Positions 1 through 12,800 are shown, counted from the stretch's first letter. The stretch is DNA of 64,000 bases from Aquatica leii (GCA_035610365.1 CM069435.1:83485389-83549388); one strand, 5' to 3'. Numbers and translations are program-made. Notes: generated from the letters alone by a model not told the origin.

Positions 1-912
1 AGAACTGCTTTTACCGAATAACTCAAAATTAGATACTTTTGAAATATTTTACGACTAATTTACGCTCATTGTCTTTTTTCCTTTAAATTGTCACATTGAA
101 ATATTAAATTGGGCGTCTGCAAAATGTTTAATCAAAAATCAAAATCTGCAAATTTTAGAGTACTATTACGCTATTATAGTTTTTGTTAATGCAAGATGTT
201 AACCAACGATGTCTGACCAACAATGACCAATATCAAAGTTTTCTTTAAAATCTTTTGTAAATCATCTTAGATTAAAACTATGAGAGTGTAATTGGGGTCA
301 TTAAATCAGACTCTTTTAGTATGCCATGGGCCTATGCTTGTAACAATGTTATGAACATGATTGGTATCAAAAACAGTGAACAACAAGTCCGAGCGATTTT
401 TTGTTTATAGATCCGTAAATACGACTACAACAGTCCAAAAAAAATCTCCAAGAAAAAATATGAAACGTGTACGTACTACACTGTCATACCAATAAACAAA
501 ACTTCTTTCTAACCTTCTAGCATGATTCCGCGGAGCTATATTTTCACATGCATGATGGGTTAGAATAATTATGAAGAAACTAGCACGTTTTACTTATGGA
601 AGTTTTCCGTTAAAGAAAGAAAAATTGAGTACCACCAAAACCTGGTAATTAATGCAACACAATGTTGCTAACCAACTAAATACTAAAGGTAGAAACAGAA
701 TATGTCAAAATAAAAGCCACAGTGTATATTTACATAGATACTAAATTTGCAATAATTTTCAAGATAGCTGTTTTTAAGTTGCTAATTCTTAAAAGAAAAA
801 TCATAACAATATTTATATTTTAATAGTTTTATTTTGATCATCTTTTAGAAATGACATAGTTTTGAATTACTGTTTTTAATCTGATTGTTAATCTATATTT
901 ACATAATATTAC
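1..912. other. AT-rich flank, no gene seen
   Basis: No open reading frame or recognisable element. The last 130 bases (about 780-912) are weakly similar to the stretch just downstream of the intact NPC2 gene (about 16080-16206). They probably belong to the duplicated NPC2 unit as its 3' flank. Confidence 0.5.
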
Positions 913-1493
913 TCAAACTAATGACATCATAAACTGTCCACAAAATAATTCGGTCACAGGAGTACCCATTAATTTTAGTTTAAGTAAGTACGTACCCTAA
1001 ATAATTTGACATTAAGCAAAATTAAGTTTGTTTATTCAATATCATCGGAGCCTAATTTAGAATTGTTTGAGTCGCATTGTATAATATAGTTTGACCTTGC
1101 TGTATGCCCAGGCACGGTCCATACGTGCATACGTCGATTAGAAATTTATCAATTAAAATCCCAATACTTGTGTAAATACTTGTATCAAGGTATGGATTTA
1201 CATAACTGCCAGCTAAGGTACTTTTATTATTACCATTTAGAATATATGTATATGCTTACGGTATGTGTAGCTAATAAGTAAAGTTGATGTACTACCTTTT
1301 ACTATAACACAAGGACTTGAATTGCAATTACTGATTTAAACATAACTCGGTAAAGGTCCAGTACCACCTATAGACATTTCAAAATGCAAACTTTTAAATA
1401 ATAATTTTATTTAATTTACTAACACGAAGTAATCGGAGTATTTCCAGGAACGAAAAATATTGAACACAGAAAAGCAAAAACTAAGATAAACAC
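913..1493 (-). pseudogene. NPC2-like (ML domain) lipid-binding protein, pseudogene
   Basis: A paralogue of the gene at 16207-17615 with the same four-exon layout on the minus strand: exon 1 1424-1493, exon 2 1260-1367, exon 3 1043-1212, exon 4 913-996. Translation gives a hydrophobic leader, then NCNSSPC, CTYGPC and ELFC, so all six NPC2 cysteines survive. Introns are 56, 47 and 46 nt, and the first two keep GT-AG ends. It is broken: the codon aligned to the partner's ATG is GTG (1491-1493), TAA interrupts exon 2 (1336-1338), TAG replaces the exon 3 tryptophan (1052-1054), and the exon 3 donor reads AT instead of GT (1041-1042). Exon 3 has one extra codon, in frame. Exon 4 ends cleanly in TGA. 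The upstream TATA-like stretch seen in the partner is also altered here. The good preservation of exon sizes and cysteines suggests fairly recent loss. Confidence 0.88.
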
Positions 1494-1839
1494 TTCAAGT
1501 TAATACGTTCCTTTCCAGGTAAAACCATTAACTTAAATAAAATTTTTATTTATTTAGAATACAACACGTTTTACAAATAAATATATTTTTTTACAAATTT
1601 GTTTTTATTTAATCGTAAAAACAAGAGGTTTATAATAATATTTTTTATTTGTAATGAAGAAAATCGTAAAATAATAAAGTTACAGAAGTCTTTATTGTAG
1701 GTACACCGATTCAATTGCGTTTTTATTACTTAAATAGCAAAATAATTTTATTAAATTTCAAAAGATCTAAATATTCTTGGTAAGGATAATAGGTACGTAA
1801 TATTAATTATTCTAGCAATAACAGTAACCTAATAAACAT
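1494..1839. other. Upstream flank of the NPC2 pseudogene, AT-rich
   Basis: About 1500-1600 resembles the promoter-side flank of the intact NPC2 gene (17616-17720), including a shared run of ATATATTTATTT on the minus strand. The rest is featureless AT-rich DNA. Confidence 0.5.
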
Positions 1840-2095
1840 TAGCAACGTTTGATGGCAGAGCTATCTCATAGTACAAGTTACCACGTATAAAAGATAACTG
1901 TAAATTAGCTATAACGACAGTAAAAGTTGATTTTACACACGCTTCATTCAAAATGGTTTTGAATAAGACTATGTAATAAAAAATTCTTTACGTTGTGCTT
2001 TTATCCCGCAGTTGTATTCAGAATAATTTGAATTGCGCGGGTGTAAAATCAACTTACAACGTTTACCGCTGTTATAGCTTATTTACAGCTAATAA
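1840..2095. repeat. Hairpin MITE copy 1
   Basis: A long imperfect inverted repeat. The left arm (about 1874-1970) and right arm (about 1998-2095) pair through blocks such as GTTGATTTTACAC and GTAAATTAGCTATAAC. The left end reads AGCAACGTTTGATGGCAG, which recurs at 56698 and, inverted, at about 59098-59114, so this is a family with several copies here. The outer part of the right arm seems to be missing. No protein is encoded. The superfamily is not assigned. Confidence 0.7.
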
Positions 2096-2706
2096 AAATT
2101 CTTTATAGAAAATTAAAATTCAAAAATAAACCATTTAAGATTTTTTATATTTAACGATGTACGTACTTCTTTAGGTCACTGTAATATATTTGTAAGTATA
2201 AACCATCAACAAAACATAATATTTAACATAACCGCTATTATATTATAGCATTGAGTAATAATTTAAGAAGAGACGCAAATAGTGTGTTAAAAATCGTACT
2301 GTAGTTTTATCTCTCTTGTTTCTCTTTTTTTTACCCGCCTGTACCTCCTCTTTTCATAAACTAATAGACTAAGACCTGCTGCCATCTGCAAAATCGTGGT
2401 TTTTATTTTGCGAACTTACTTATTCGTTATGAAGTACGAGTTAGAACATTTTCTTATATCTGTGTTTACTTTACCGTTTACCTGTTCAAAACAGGTTATT
2501 ATCATAAACAATAGCTTGTATTGTTACGACAGAAGTCAATGTCAAATAAACTTAAACAATATCATGCTTTATATTTAAGAAAACAAAAAAATATGTATAT
2601 TCAAATATTTATTTATTTTTGTAAAATATAAATCGAAAACATAGTAATAACTAAAACAATGGAAATTAAATAAAAAGAAAATTTATTGTCAATATACGTC
2701 AATTTT
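2096..2706. other. AT-rich spacer, no gene recognised
   Basis: Only a 60-codon chance reading frame is present, and it resembles nothing known to me. Confidence 0.5.
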
Positions 2707-3758
2707 TAAAATTATTCAAATTACCAGTCCACCAATAATAAATTTGTTAACTTTCAAAATGTATATACTATTTTACATATGCTTCGAGCTTTAAAATAAT
2801 GAAGCTCATCTTCAAAAAAGTAAAAATATTTACAACTTATAAAAAGTTAAGATTACAAAAAGTTTTTTAACTTACATTTTTTCGAACAATCTCAAATCTG
2901 AAAATTTGTAACTAGATAATTAAAAAAATGTAAGTTTTAGAAAATGTGCAAGATGGTGCAATTTAGAAACAAATCTAAAAAAATTTAAGTTTAAAATCGT
3001 AATTCAAATTGGTTTGCTAGTTCAACAAAAAATTTGTATTTGATATTTTAATATAAATGAACTCTAGTTATTCAAGAATTTCCCAGTGAGCAAATTGCAG
3101 CTTAAACCGGCTTTTTTATAAATACTTTAGCTTTTAAAGTTACTCTTTAGAACACTTTTAAGTGGCTTGTGAAAAAACGGAAACCTCCATGAATCGTTTA
3201 AGTAGCTAAAAATTCCGCAGTTATGTTGCTGTTAGGTAGCTCCTTTAATGCATTAAAATCGGGCTTATACAGCTCTTTGTGGTACTAGCAAATCTTTAAA
3301 GAAGCTCTAAAGGAACTGTAAACTTTCAGAAACAACTATACAGCTTAAATATCTTTATTTTTACTACCTTTAAGTAGCTTAAAAATTAAATAAATATTTT
3401 ATTAGAAAAAGAAATCTTGAAATCGTTACCTTTACTTAATTTCTTAAAAAAATTGAGAAAAGTGATAAAGGAAAACCCATTAAAAGACCTAGATTTTGTT
3501 TAAAAAATTGATTATCAAATTTATCACTTATTTTTACTGAAATATTCTTAAACTATTTAGAAAGTAAATATATTTCTGAACATCAAATTTTCTTACAAAA
3601 AATAATATTTTGGAAAAGATATGTTGATGACATTTTTGTATTTAAAAAAGTTGTAAATATTTTTTGTAGACTTTTCTGAAGATAAGCATCATTATTTTAA
3701 AGCTTGAAACATATGTAAACGAATTTGTTATTAGTGGACTGGTAATTTAAATAATTTT
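2707..3758 (+). mobile_element. Penelope-like element fragment with inverted terminal arms
   Basis: Two arms, 2707-2838 and 3649-3758, are inverted copies of each other at roughly 85% by eye; the left arm carries about 23 extra bases. Between them, 3475-3650 on the plus strand reads as a decayed reverse transcriptase: a stretch like LSLIFTEIFLNYLESKYISE, then FWKRYVDDIFVF with the catalytic YVDD at 3620-3631. This is the usual motif pair of Penelope-like RTs, and inverted Penelope LTR-like repeats are known for that family. Most of the RT and any GIY-YIG domain are absent. The stretch 3080-3390 holds degenerate AGCTTTAAAGT/AAGTAGCT repeats and may be a separate insertion. Confidence 0.7.
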
Positions 3759-4526
3759 ACATTAAAATTAATGTTAAATTTCTGAAAGAATAATTGACCA
3801 ATTCATCCTTTATAAGGATTTTTGACGGAGAATCCATTTGTATCACTATGTTGCGTAGTTTAGTCAAAACTTAACGGCTTGACGAATTTGAGAACACACT
3901 GTGGTCGTTCCAGTATCTTCAAAATATTATAGGACGTATCTTCAACTATAAAACATATATTAAAAAAATTACGTATTATTGCTTGTCTACTTATACCTTC
4001 GTTTAGTGAACTGGAGCTGTAGAAAGAATAAATTTATTCGTCTTCACGATTGTCATCAATAAATAACAATCGACGTTTTTTTCCATATGTCTGAGAAACT
4101 ACTACATTTGAGTATCTAAGATTGATGTTCATATCAACAATTACAGCTTCTGTAAAAAATTATACTAAATAATCCCAAAAAGTAAAAAAAAAAGTAAGTT
4201 GTTAGTATGTATTTTAAAAATAAAGTTTTGAAAATGCAATTAGTATTAGTATTTTCAAAATTTTTGCGATTTTTTTTAAACAATTGTAAAAATATTTTAT
4301 ATATTGTTGGATTTGTATTGAAGTGCTTTCAGCATGCTAAAATAAACATAAAAGAATTTTGTTTATAGTTTTTTTTTATTTTTTAAAAAACTAAGTATTT
4401 ATTAGACAAGGTGCTAAAGAAATGCGGCCCTAACATTTACAAAAACGATACTTTTATTCGACATGCCAACATCAACAAAAAACATTTAAGGCAATGGCCA
4501 GAGCGATTATGCAATTACGATGAATC
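3759..4526. other. AT-rich spacer
   Basis: No coding signal or recognisable repeat was seen. Confidence 0.45.
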
Positions 4527-4551
4527 GATCATTATGCAAAATAATGATCGC
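4527..4551. repeat. Perfect 10-bp palindrome within a GATC-rich block
   Basis: CGATCATTAT and ATAATGATCG pair perfectly around the 5-nt loop GCAAA. The surrounding 4495-4625 is rich in ATCGATC, ATGATCGCG and CATTGATCG. A similar motif set (GCGATCATTGATCG) recurs at 5547-5560. The two blocks could be the ends of a degraded DNA transposon about 1.1 kb long, but clear TIRs were not found. Confidence 0.45.
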
Positions 4552-6091
4552 GATATCGAGCGTCTGTACAATAACGATCACAATCATTGATCGCTTATAA
4601 AATAACAATTGCGGTTGTGGAAAAGAAATTAATACTTTTAATTATCGCATAAACAAATAAGACTAATATAACACGATTTTACCTATAATATTTACTTTAA
4701 TAAATGTATAATCAACTTTAAGTATGCAGGTAGTTCACGGAAAATCGTAAAATTTTGTGTAAGTAGGTAAATAACCCCTTTGCTCTTTTCCTCGTAAGAA
4801 TTTTAAACCACATACAGATTTTTTAATAAAAAAGTAACATGAATTTAAACATTGAATTATATTTTTTTTGTTTACAGAAATTTAACAATGCATTTTTTTC
4901 AAAGAGAATTAGAAAACTCTTCTAGGAAAGAACGTTTGTAAAATTTGTGTCATACATTCAGCATTTAGGGAAAAAACTAGCTTTATATAAACACCAAGGT
5001 AAATCATAAAAACACATGAAGTTAAAAACAATAAGCATTAACTACAAATGACAATACGTATTTGAAAAGAATTGCAAATTTATTTTTAATACATAAATCT
5101 TATGTTTGAGACAAATATCAACACGAGTTATGACTAATTACTCAACAATCTTTTTAGGGTCAATTTCAAATAGAAACATTTAATTTACGAAAGAACGACA
5201 CTTATTTTTTAATATGTTGTTTATTAATGCTTTAAACTATTTGTTTGTAAGTTTGCATCAGAATTCAAATAGCACGTCATGTCGAAAAAAAACATCACAG
5301 TAGTATCTATTCTCTGTGAATTTTTGTAAATATTTTTTTTAAATCTAAATATGAACAAATTTTAATTAATTTATTGTTTAGAAACAATATTAAAAAATAC
5401 TTAGATATGTTGATTTTCAATTCTCCAAACGTTATTGTATCCCGGAAAACGAAAATCGAATGTTTATGGCTAGATTTATGACTAACTTTACACGAGCGAC
5501 TTTTTAGCAATAGTCGATTACTAATTAATTCTAATTACCATGATTGCGATCATTGATCGTGGAAAATAATAGCGATCTCAGCTACTGATTTACAGTAATT
5601 ATTTTAAGTTATTGTACAATTAAGTGCAACAAGAAGAAGAAGAAGAATCCGGACAAGGAGATTCTCCGATGCTAATTTAAACCATTTTTAAACGTTTGGT
5701 AGAAAAAAAAAATTAAAAAAATATTTACCTGATTGAAGGTGTAGAACAAGAACTGCGGTGTGTTTAAAATTTCTTTTTGTTGTTATACATTATCTCCGAA
5801 GATGCTTCTCACAAATCTTCTTTTGTTTTAAATCTTCCAAGTCCATTGTGGCAATGTTTATATTTCCAAAGTTTTTCTAACATTCTTTAGCACGCACTTT
5901 ATCACTAATAAAAAACTTAAGAAAACTAGTACTTTTGTTTTCGGTATTATTATTTTCACAATTAATATAAACACAACCGTGATTTGTAACTTTTCCCATT
6001 TTAAAAATAAATCGAAAACATATTTACACTTAAACTAAACAAAAGTTCAAACAAGCATTACTACTACCAGAATTTTAAAAATCGTATCGCA
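4552..6091. other. AT-rich region without recognised gene
   Basis: It contains the second GATC-rich block near 5545-5580 and a short AAG/AAGA run near 5630-5650. Reading frames are short and unlike known proteins. Confidence 0.4.
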
Positions 6092-6274
6092 ATGTTAACC
6101 CAAGAAAAACTTTCAATTCAATACCGAAGTTTACAAGTCGACAGACACGCAAGAACTGAAAAATCTCGATCCAATACAAACGTGGCGACTTCTACATCTC
6201 GATCCAATCAGTCGATACGATATCGCCCCTTAAGTTGCATTTCCTCTTACATTTATTATTCAATGATTATAGGT

Positions 6275-6439
6275 ACAAAACAACATAGAAAATTTAGTAC
6301 TAGTAATCCAGCATCACCTACATTGGCAAATCTTCCAATACACGATTTATTTTACTATGTAAAAAAAATTACTATCTCACTGGTTTATTTATTTTGTTAC
6401 GTTGATGATATCGTTGCTTGTATACCCGATGTTACCTAG
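6275..6439 (+). pseudogene. Penelope-like reverse transcriptase fragment
   Basis: In the reading frame ending at 6439, the C-terminal half gives SNPASPTLANLPIHD followed by LFCYVDDIVACIP. The first block matches the conserved GxPxSPxLAN region and the second the catalytic YVDD box (YVDD at 6398-6409) of Penelope/Neptune-like RTs. The upstream 180 bases of the same frame are serine/arginine-rich and do not match RT, so that part is not claimed. The reading frame is lost after 6440. It differs from the other two Penelope-like pieces in the window (2707-3758 and 13985-15350). Confidence 0.72.
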
Positions 6440-7375
6440 ATGTTAGATTTAGTAAGGATACTAACACGGGTTCTATAGTTGGTATACTAAACCTTTCTCA
6501 AATACAACGCTAAACTATTTTTCACGCTCACATCATTAAAACATTATTAGAAGAACAATTATCCCAGTAATATAATAAAAAACAGAATACTCTTAACATA
6601 CTAACACAACTAACAATAATATTCTAGCACCAATTAACCCATCTATCACAAACATTAATACTAACTCACACACTAACCTTAATAACACCAAAATCAGTGA
6701 TGTTTCAAATCTAACTATAAGAATCATTCCGATAAAAACCAAACACATAAAAATAACAACTTATACACAAATACTACAGACACAGTCCAAATAAATTGAT
6801 AACAAAATTATTAGCGAGAACAAGTACAAAGTTATTTTAAGTTCAATTTTAAATTAGAATCATTACATTTTTAAGATTTCCAGTAGGAACTTGCCACAAA
6901 TCATTATAAAAGAATTTTTTGATGGCTCCCTACAAGGTTACGGTTTATCAAGAATTACATATCCCTGACTTTTTAAACATTTAAATAATGACAAAACATA
7001 GTTTCATTGAAGTGGATTTGTAAATAGCCAAAATGATCGTACTTGGACAATCGAGGACTCACACACTTTTGTGGCAACAATATTGCATCCTTTGAAAGTT
7101 GGTGTATTCAATGCAATGTCAAGAAGAATGATAATTGGTTTAATATTTTTTTACAATACTATAAACGCAAAACGTTACCGGAATATTGAAAAAAAACTCA
7201 GTATATAAGAATCAACTGCGCAATATTGAAATGATAATTATCAACGTATATAAAAATAACATGAATTTTAATAACGCCACAAGTAATTTCAGTACTATAT
7301 ATAACATCTTATATCAAAAATTGCAAATCAGTTTTAGATATACCTGTTAAACTCGCGGTATATTGGTATAGTTTA
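6440..7375. other. AT-rich spacer
   Basis: No gene recognised. It may include decayed downstream parts of the RT fragment. Confidence 0.4.
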
Positions 7376-8720
7376 ATCAAATTTCGTTTAAGATACGACA
7401 ATTCGAACCTTTTTAAACGTCTACTTTTACTTTCGTTATTGGAATGCACTTAAAGTTTAGAACTGTGATTTACATAATGTTTTTTTAATTTTATCAAGCA
7501 TTAGTGGCACTTTTAGATAACTATTAATTACAGCGTTTGGCGTAATGTGGTGCATTAACTATAACCCGAAGCACCTTATTCTGAAACCTTTAGATGGTTT
7601 CTAAGTTGGAATTGCTGGCTGTACCCCATAATTCTACTTTATATACCAGATTGGTTCCAACATTAATTTGTATAGAAGAAGTTTACTTTCTAATGACAGT
7701 CAGTACATTGTTCTAAATTTGAGTACTAATTGCTTGCAATTACTAAACATATGTTTCTTCCACGTCATTCTTCTATCCAGATATTTTACCTCGTCTGCTT
7801 GAGGTATTTGTTGGCTATTGAGAACCACAGCGTGATTTTTTTCACCAATTTTTAATGTCATTTAGATGAGCTTATAGTTTTTGTATAGCAGAGATAAGCT
7901 TTATATGTGATGCTAAAACAACAATATTATCTATCAATGTGGCAATGGGTTGTCTCAGAAACCGATAGATCTGCAGTGCATATATGATAAAGCGTTGGCC
8001 CAAACACACTACCTTGTGGGACACCAGATGATATTAGAACCAATTTTGAAAATGCATTCTGATGTTTTATGTAGTACTGTTCATCAGATTTTAAAATTAT
8101 GTAATATTGATATAGTAGTAGTAATATTATTTTGTAACATAATTTTTGTCGAAGGCTCCTTGCATACCGGCAGAATTTTTTGGTTTCCAAGCCTGGCGTT
8201 GTTTGTTTTCAGATTCGGTATTTGCTCAATTGTTCTGTGTATTTTACAGAATTCAAACTGATGTTTAAAAATTAAGTTTTTATTATCTAATTGGTTGTAG
8301 TCGTTTCATCAATAGTTTCTGGAAAACTTAAATAAAATAGGTAACAAACTTATTGGCCTGTATGATACCAATTGCGTTAGGTTTTTTCCTGGTTTAGATG
8401 GTATTGTTATTTGAGCTACTTTTTACTGATTTAGGAAATGGAATTTTGCTACTGCATTAAAGATAAAAGTGTTAGCTATTGTGCATGTTTTGTAAATTTC
8501 TCTTAGGACTTTCTCTGTAATAATATCGAGATTTTGTGTCAGGTTTAGTTTACTCAAGTATTTTTAAATTGATTTATTTTTGAGTTTTGTAAGTACTTGT
8601 TTCAACTTTTTTGTAATTCTATTTAATGTTCGTCTGTTGTAGGAAAAGTGTGTTAGATGCGATCTAGCTCTAGCTTTTTTTTTCCTAGATATTAAGTATC
8701 TGATAGTTTATTGGAACTAT
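7376..8720 (-). mobile_element. Jockey-clade LINE, 3' part of ORF2, degraded
   Basis: Read on the minus strand from 8720 down, pieces in several frames follow the order of a Jockey ORF2. They are: a KKARARSHLTHFSYNRRTLN linker (about 8590-8680); KPGKNLTQLVSYRPISLLP, RT motif 1 (about 8345-8405); NKNLIFKHQFEF (about 8255-8300); SSGVPQGSVFGPTLY (about 8000-8045); the degraded active-site region where FADD is expected (about 7920-7940); ELWGTASNSNLETI and RFQNKVLRVIVNAP (about 7545-7640); and the terminal SRRLKRF tail near 7410-7430. At least four frame changes and several stops separate them, so the copy is dead. The endonuclease domain, ORF1 and a poly-A tail are not seen. The piece is 5' truncated, as is usual for LINE insertions. 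Confidence 0.82.
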
Positions 8721-9890
8721 TTGTTACATGTCGTTATTTTGTATTTGTCAAAAATAGTATTTTAAGTTAAAATTCACGGCTGCACTGGTTTGCGCGCCGT
8801 TACTACTTTTTTGAAATCGCTGTTGAACGTCGTATCAGGGCTAATCCACTAAATGTAAGTAGTTTTTATTTCTGCTGAATTTTTTTCGTTAGTTATTTTG
8901 AACACATTTTTTGCGGATGTTGGTTATTTAAGTATTTAGCAGTTTAAACAATTTGGTTAATTACACAACTTTCCAGGTATGAGATCAATCTAAAATGGCG
9001 TCGTCACGTTATTCTTTACTTTTTAGCAAATTCTTGGAGGGCTGGCACTTTATCTCTATACACAGCTGTTGCAAGTAGATGTAACCTGTAAAATCCACGC
9101 CATACATTTGCTAAAGTCTTAGAATTGTCTATTGTTTTGTTACTTCCATAATTAGTTAATCAGTTTTATGCATTTGACTTAGCATAGCGTATTTTTTGTG
9201 ATTCTATTTAATTTTCTAATTAATTATGTCAGCTTTGTGCGTACTACTTAATAATATTGTATAATTTTGTTTTTACTTAATTGTATTCAATTTTATCAGT
9301 TATACGCGTAAAACAGTTATTATATGTAATTACAACGTAGATCATACTGCAATTTTACTTTCAGTTGCATCTTTTTGTATTGTTGTTTGAGTAGATTGAC
9401 GTGACATCCGTCAAGGTTCTTCAATCATTTAAACGCAGTCTAAGCCAAAGTTAGATGCATAACAGAACCGTCGTACATAAGCTTATATACCACGCATATT
9501 TTGTTTTTAAATTAAATGAAAAGTAGTGAACGTTACTACTTGTGACGAAGAATTTTTGGTCGGGTTTGTGCTGAAGTCTCTGTTTTTTTTAACTCGTATT
9601 CTTTTTTGTTGGAAATTAATATATTATTATTATTAGAATCTGTGTTTTGCGAAGTGTTTCTTTCAGTGATCAACAGATTTAAACAGGGTCTGTATTTGAT
9701 GTTATTTACTGGTTTTTGTGCCTTTTTAATTTATTGTAGTATTAGCACTCCGAAACTTGCGATCCACTTACCAACTTATAACGAAGTAACCGCCAGCATT
9801 TAAGTTACGAGAATTTTGTTGTAACATGCTTCTCTAACATGCATTTTGTTACATGCCGAAATTACCACAAAGTTACTGCCTGAAATGTAG
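8721..9890. other. Spacer with no recognised gene
   Basis: Moderately AT-rich. Consensus-like splice motifs (GTAAGT near 8855, TTCCAGGTATG near 8976) occur but no exon can be supported. A short hairpin of TGTAACA and TGTTACA lies at about 9823-9853. Confidence 0.4.
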
Positions 9891-12800
9891 TAACATAAAC
9901 GGGGTGTGCCACTAGCTCAATGGAGAAGGGGGTGGGTTTTATTTAAAAGTTTCGTGATCGAATTGGATAAACTTGACGAAAACACAAAATCGATAAATAA
10001 TAATGTCGAAATCAAAGGGCGCCAGGAAGGAATAAAGCTTAATGGACTAATGACCCTTGCCAACCATAAGTCCGCTTCTGTAGTGTACACCCCCAACGGA
10101 CTTACCTTAGAGGGTGCATTTCGCTAAAACCTAAAATAAACTAATAAAGTTACACACGCGGAGGCCGACGGAATTAAAAGCTCTTTACAATTTAACAATT
10201 TAACATTTATTTGAACAAAATAAAAAAATGAATAAAATAATAAAATAATTGAATTGAGATTATCAAAATAAAATACACAAAACCGTAACAAAATAATAAA
10301 AACAAAATACGTGAATGCACGTTTGATCAAAACAAGTTTAAAGTTAATGGGAAAAATACACAAACAAAATAATAAAATACACAATACAGAATTTTAAAGA
10401 AATAAACAGCACAAATTATTCAATCTTAAAACATCTATGATCACGGCCGTGTCGAAATAATTAAATCGTAAACAAAATGAAATATACTTATAAAACTAAC
10501 GTATAAATATAAAGTTTGAATCGATAATTCGGTTCCGTATAATAAACTTTAATTCTGGGGATTATAACAGTACCATAAAATACGGTCATTAATTAGTTAC
10601 ATTAAAGTTAACTTCGAAACACTTGTAATTTTTACTTGAAAATTCAAAGCTTTTAACACTTAAAACACGTAAATAATATCTTCACGATTAAATAATGGTG
10701 CAACATAAATACCTTGAATTCGTCGTAACTGCAGGAACGTACTTATGGTTATGGCCGAAGTGGTCAATCGAAACGGTACTCCAAATAATTTTTTATGCCG
10801 GCGGAAGAATTTCCTTTTTAACACTTAACATAATTCGCACAAAGGCGAAGACAGGACACAGTACAACCAAACGATTGCATATCCAACTTGAAACGTGAGT
10901 TTTAATTATGGAAACCGTGAAATTTGCTTAACCCGTAAATTACGAACTTTGAAAAGAAGACATAAATCAAACTTTTCACCCGCTACACTTCATTTTCACG
11001 GTACCAATTTTCTTTTTAACTTCCGCGGTACGGCATAACGACAGGGTTAACGTACCCTTACCACACAATTACCACCCGGTAACCGGTAATTTTAATTGCG
11101 ACCAACGATCGATTGATGATTATTCGCCCCCAAAAACCAAACTCTTTCATATTTAACACTTCGTCTTCCCACTAAATTCCCTCCGCTTGCGCGGTAACAT
11201 CCACGTAAAAGATAGAGCATCAAAACAAACGCACTTAACAAAGACGGCAATTATAATTAGCCACGTGAATTTCCATTGCGTCGACCTTCGACCGAAATAT
11301 TTCCCATCGAAATCCTTAGCTTGCATAACTGCAGGTGTCTCATGATAACGCTTAATCTAATAGGATTCAGCCTAAACAAGAAAAATGGATCAACTTACAT
11401 TCCAAAAAGGAAGTCGTAAATTATATTGAATTGTTATTTTACGAAGATAACTAAGTAAAGTACTAAATCAAAAACAAAACTACGGATCTTTATGCATTTA
11501 AAAGTAAATACCAATAAACTTAAACCACACAAATAACGAGCAAAACGTTCTTGAAGCTAATACCGTATCAAACGACGAAAACAAAACCCAACAACAAAAA
11601 AAAACGCCAATTCAGCCAGCTGAATCTATTTATGGGGCCTGTCATAAAAAGAAAACTGCTGAATAACAAACGCAGGTCACAATTTCCAATTTGTCGGGTG
11701 TTGACTGCCGTGCTAGTGTTTGAATTGTTTTGGTTAAAATTTCAACTACTGTTTCAATGTGCGCTACGTTTTTAAGTAGAAAGTCTAAGTTGAGATAGAT
11801 GTTTAGTGTGCTCCGTAAAAAGTTCCGGTAAATTTTGCTATAGAGAAAGGGTTCTTTTGGTTTCAATATCATTTGAGGGTACAAGTTTATTAGCCTATTA
11901 TTTGCAAAGTGTTCCAATTTGTTGTCATGTTTTAGAAAACAATTGTAAGTCTGTCTATATTGCTATAGAGAGTAATGCTAGTTGCTTGTATATTTTTGCG
12001 TTTGTACTTAACTCGTTCGTAATGTTTGATGTTTTGCTTAATAAGTATTGCAGAGCCTGCATAATCATTACTGTAAGGATGTTTGTTGTAATAAATATTG
12101 TAATTTTGTATTTTTATATGATTTTAATATGTAAATCGTGCTTCTGATGAAAGCATTACATCTAAACTATGTATATTTAAAATATGTTTAATTCCTTGAA
12201 CGTGTTACAAGTTTTAGCTGTTTTACGAACCTGCACGGCCAACTCACAGTAGTCGGTGAGAGGGTAGGGTTCCTAGAGAAGATTGAAAAGATAATTAAGG
12301 GCGCCAGAGCCTATCCAAAGTCAGTTCTGTCTGCTCACAACAGAATGGTAAGAAACTTGTAACTAAATGTTAGGTTCGTAACTGCTGAAAGAAACGAATA
12401 AAAGAGAAAAACTAAATTGTTAATAACAATTGCACTTTAATTACTCGATCACATATATCTATATATTATATATCTAACTATAGTCGAAGTTAAATAGCCG
12501 CATCTAAGTAGATACTAGTGAGAATATACAACATCGAATCACCGTAGGATCGGCAACTTACACTACATAGATAAGTTTGGTTTACATGAATAACGAAGAG
12601 TAGATTTATAGTAAATCTCAGTTGCACATAGCATGCGAGATACATGAAATAATGATAATAAGTACGGCCTTAATATTACAATATCATAATAAATATTGGG
12701 AGTACACAGCATACGTCATACACAATAAGCAATAAGCAAGAAAAGTACTACGGAATTAATATTCACACAGTTTCGTGAGCGACCTTGTTGACAACAAAAT

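Noticed and set aside
11642-12147. Overlapping opposite-strand frames of 91 and 113 codons
   Set aside because: Composition is hydrophobic and low-complexity, no motif was recognised, and both strands cannot sensibly code. Treated as chance within repeat DNA.
12307-12330. TGGCGCCC on the minus strand (about 12298-12305) as a retroelement primer-binding site
   Set aside because: The upstream sequence does not end in CA and no flanking terminal repeats were matched.
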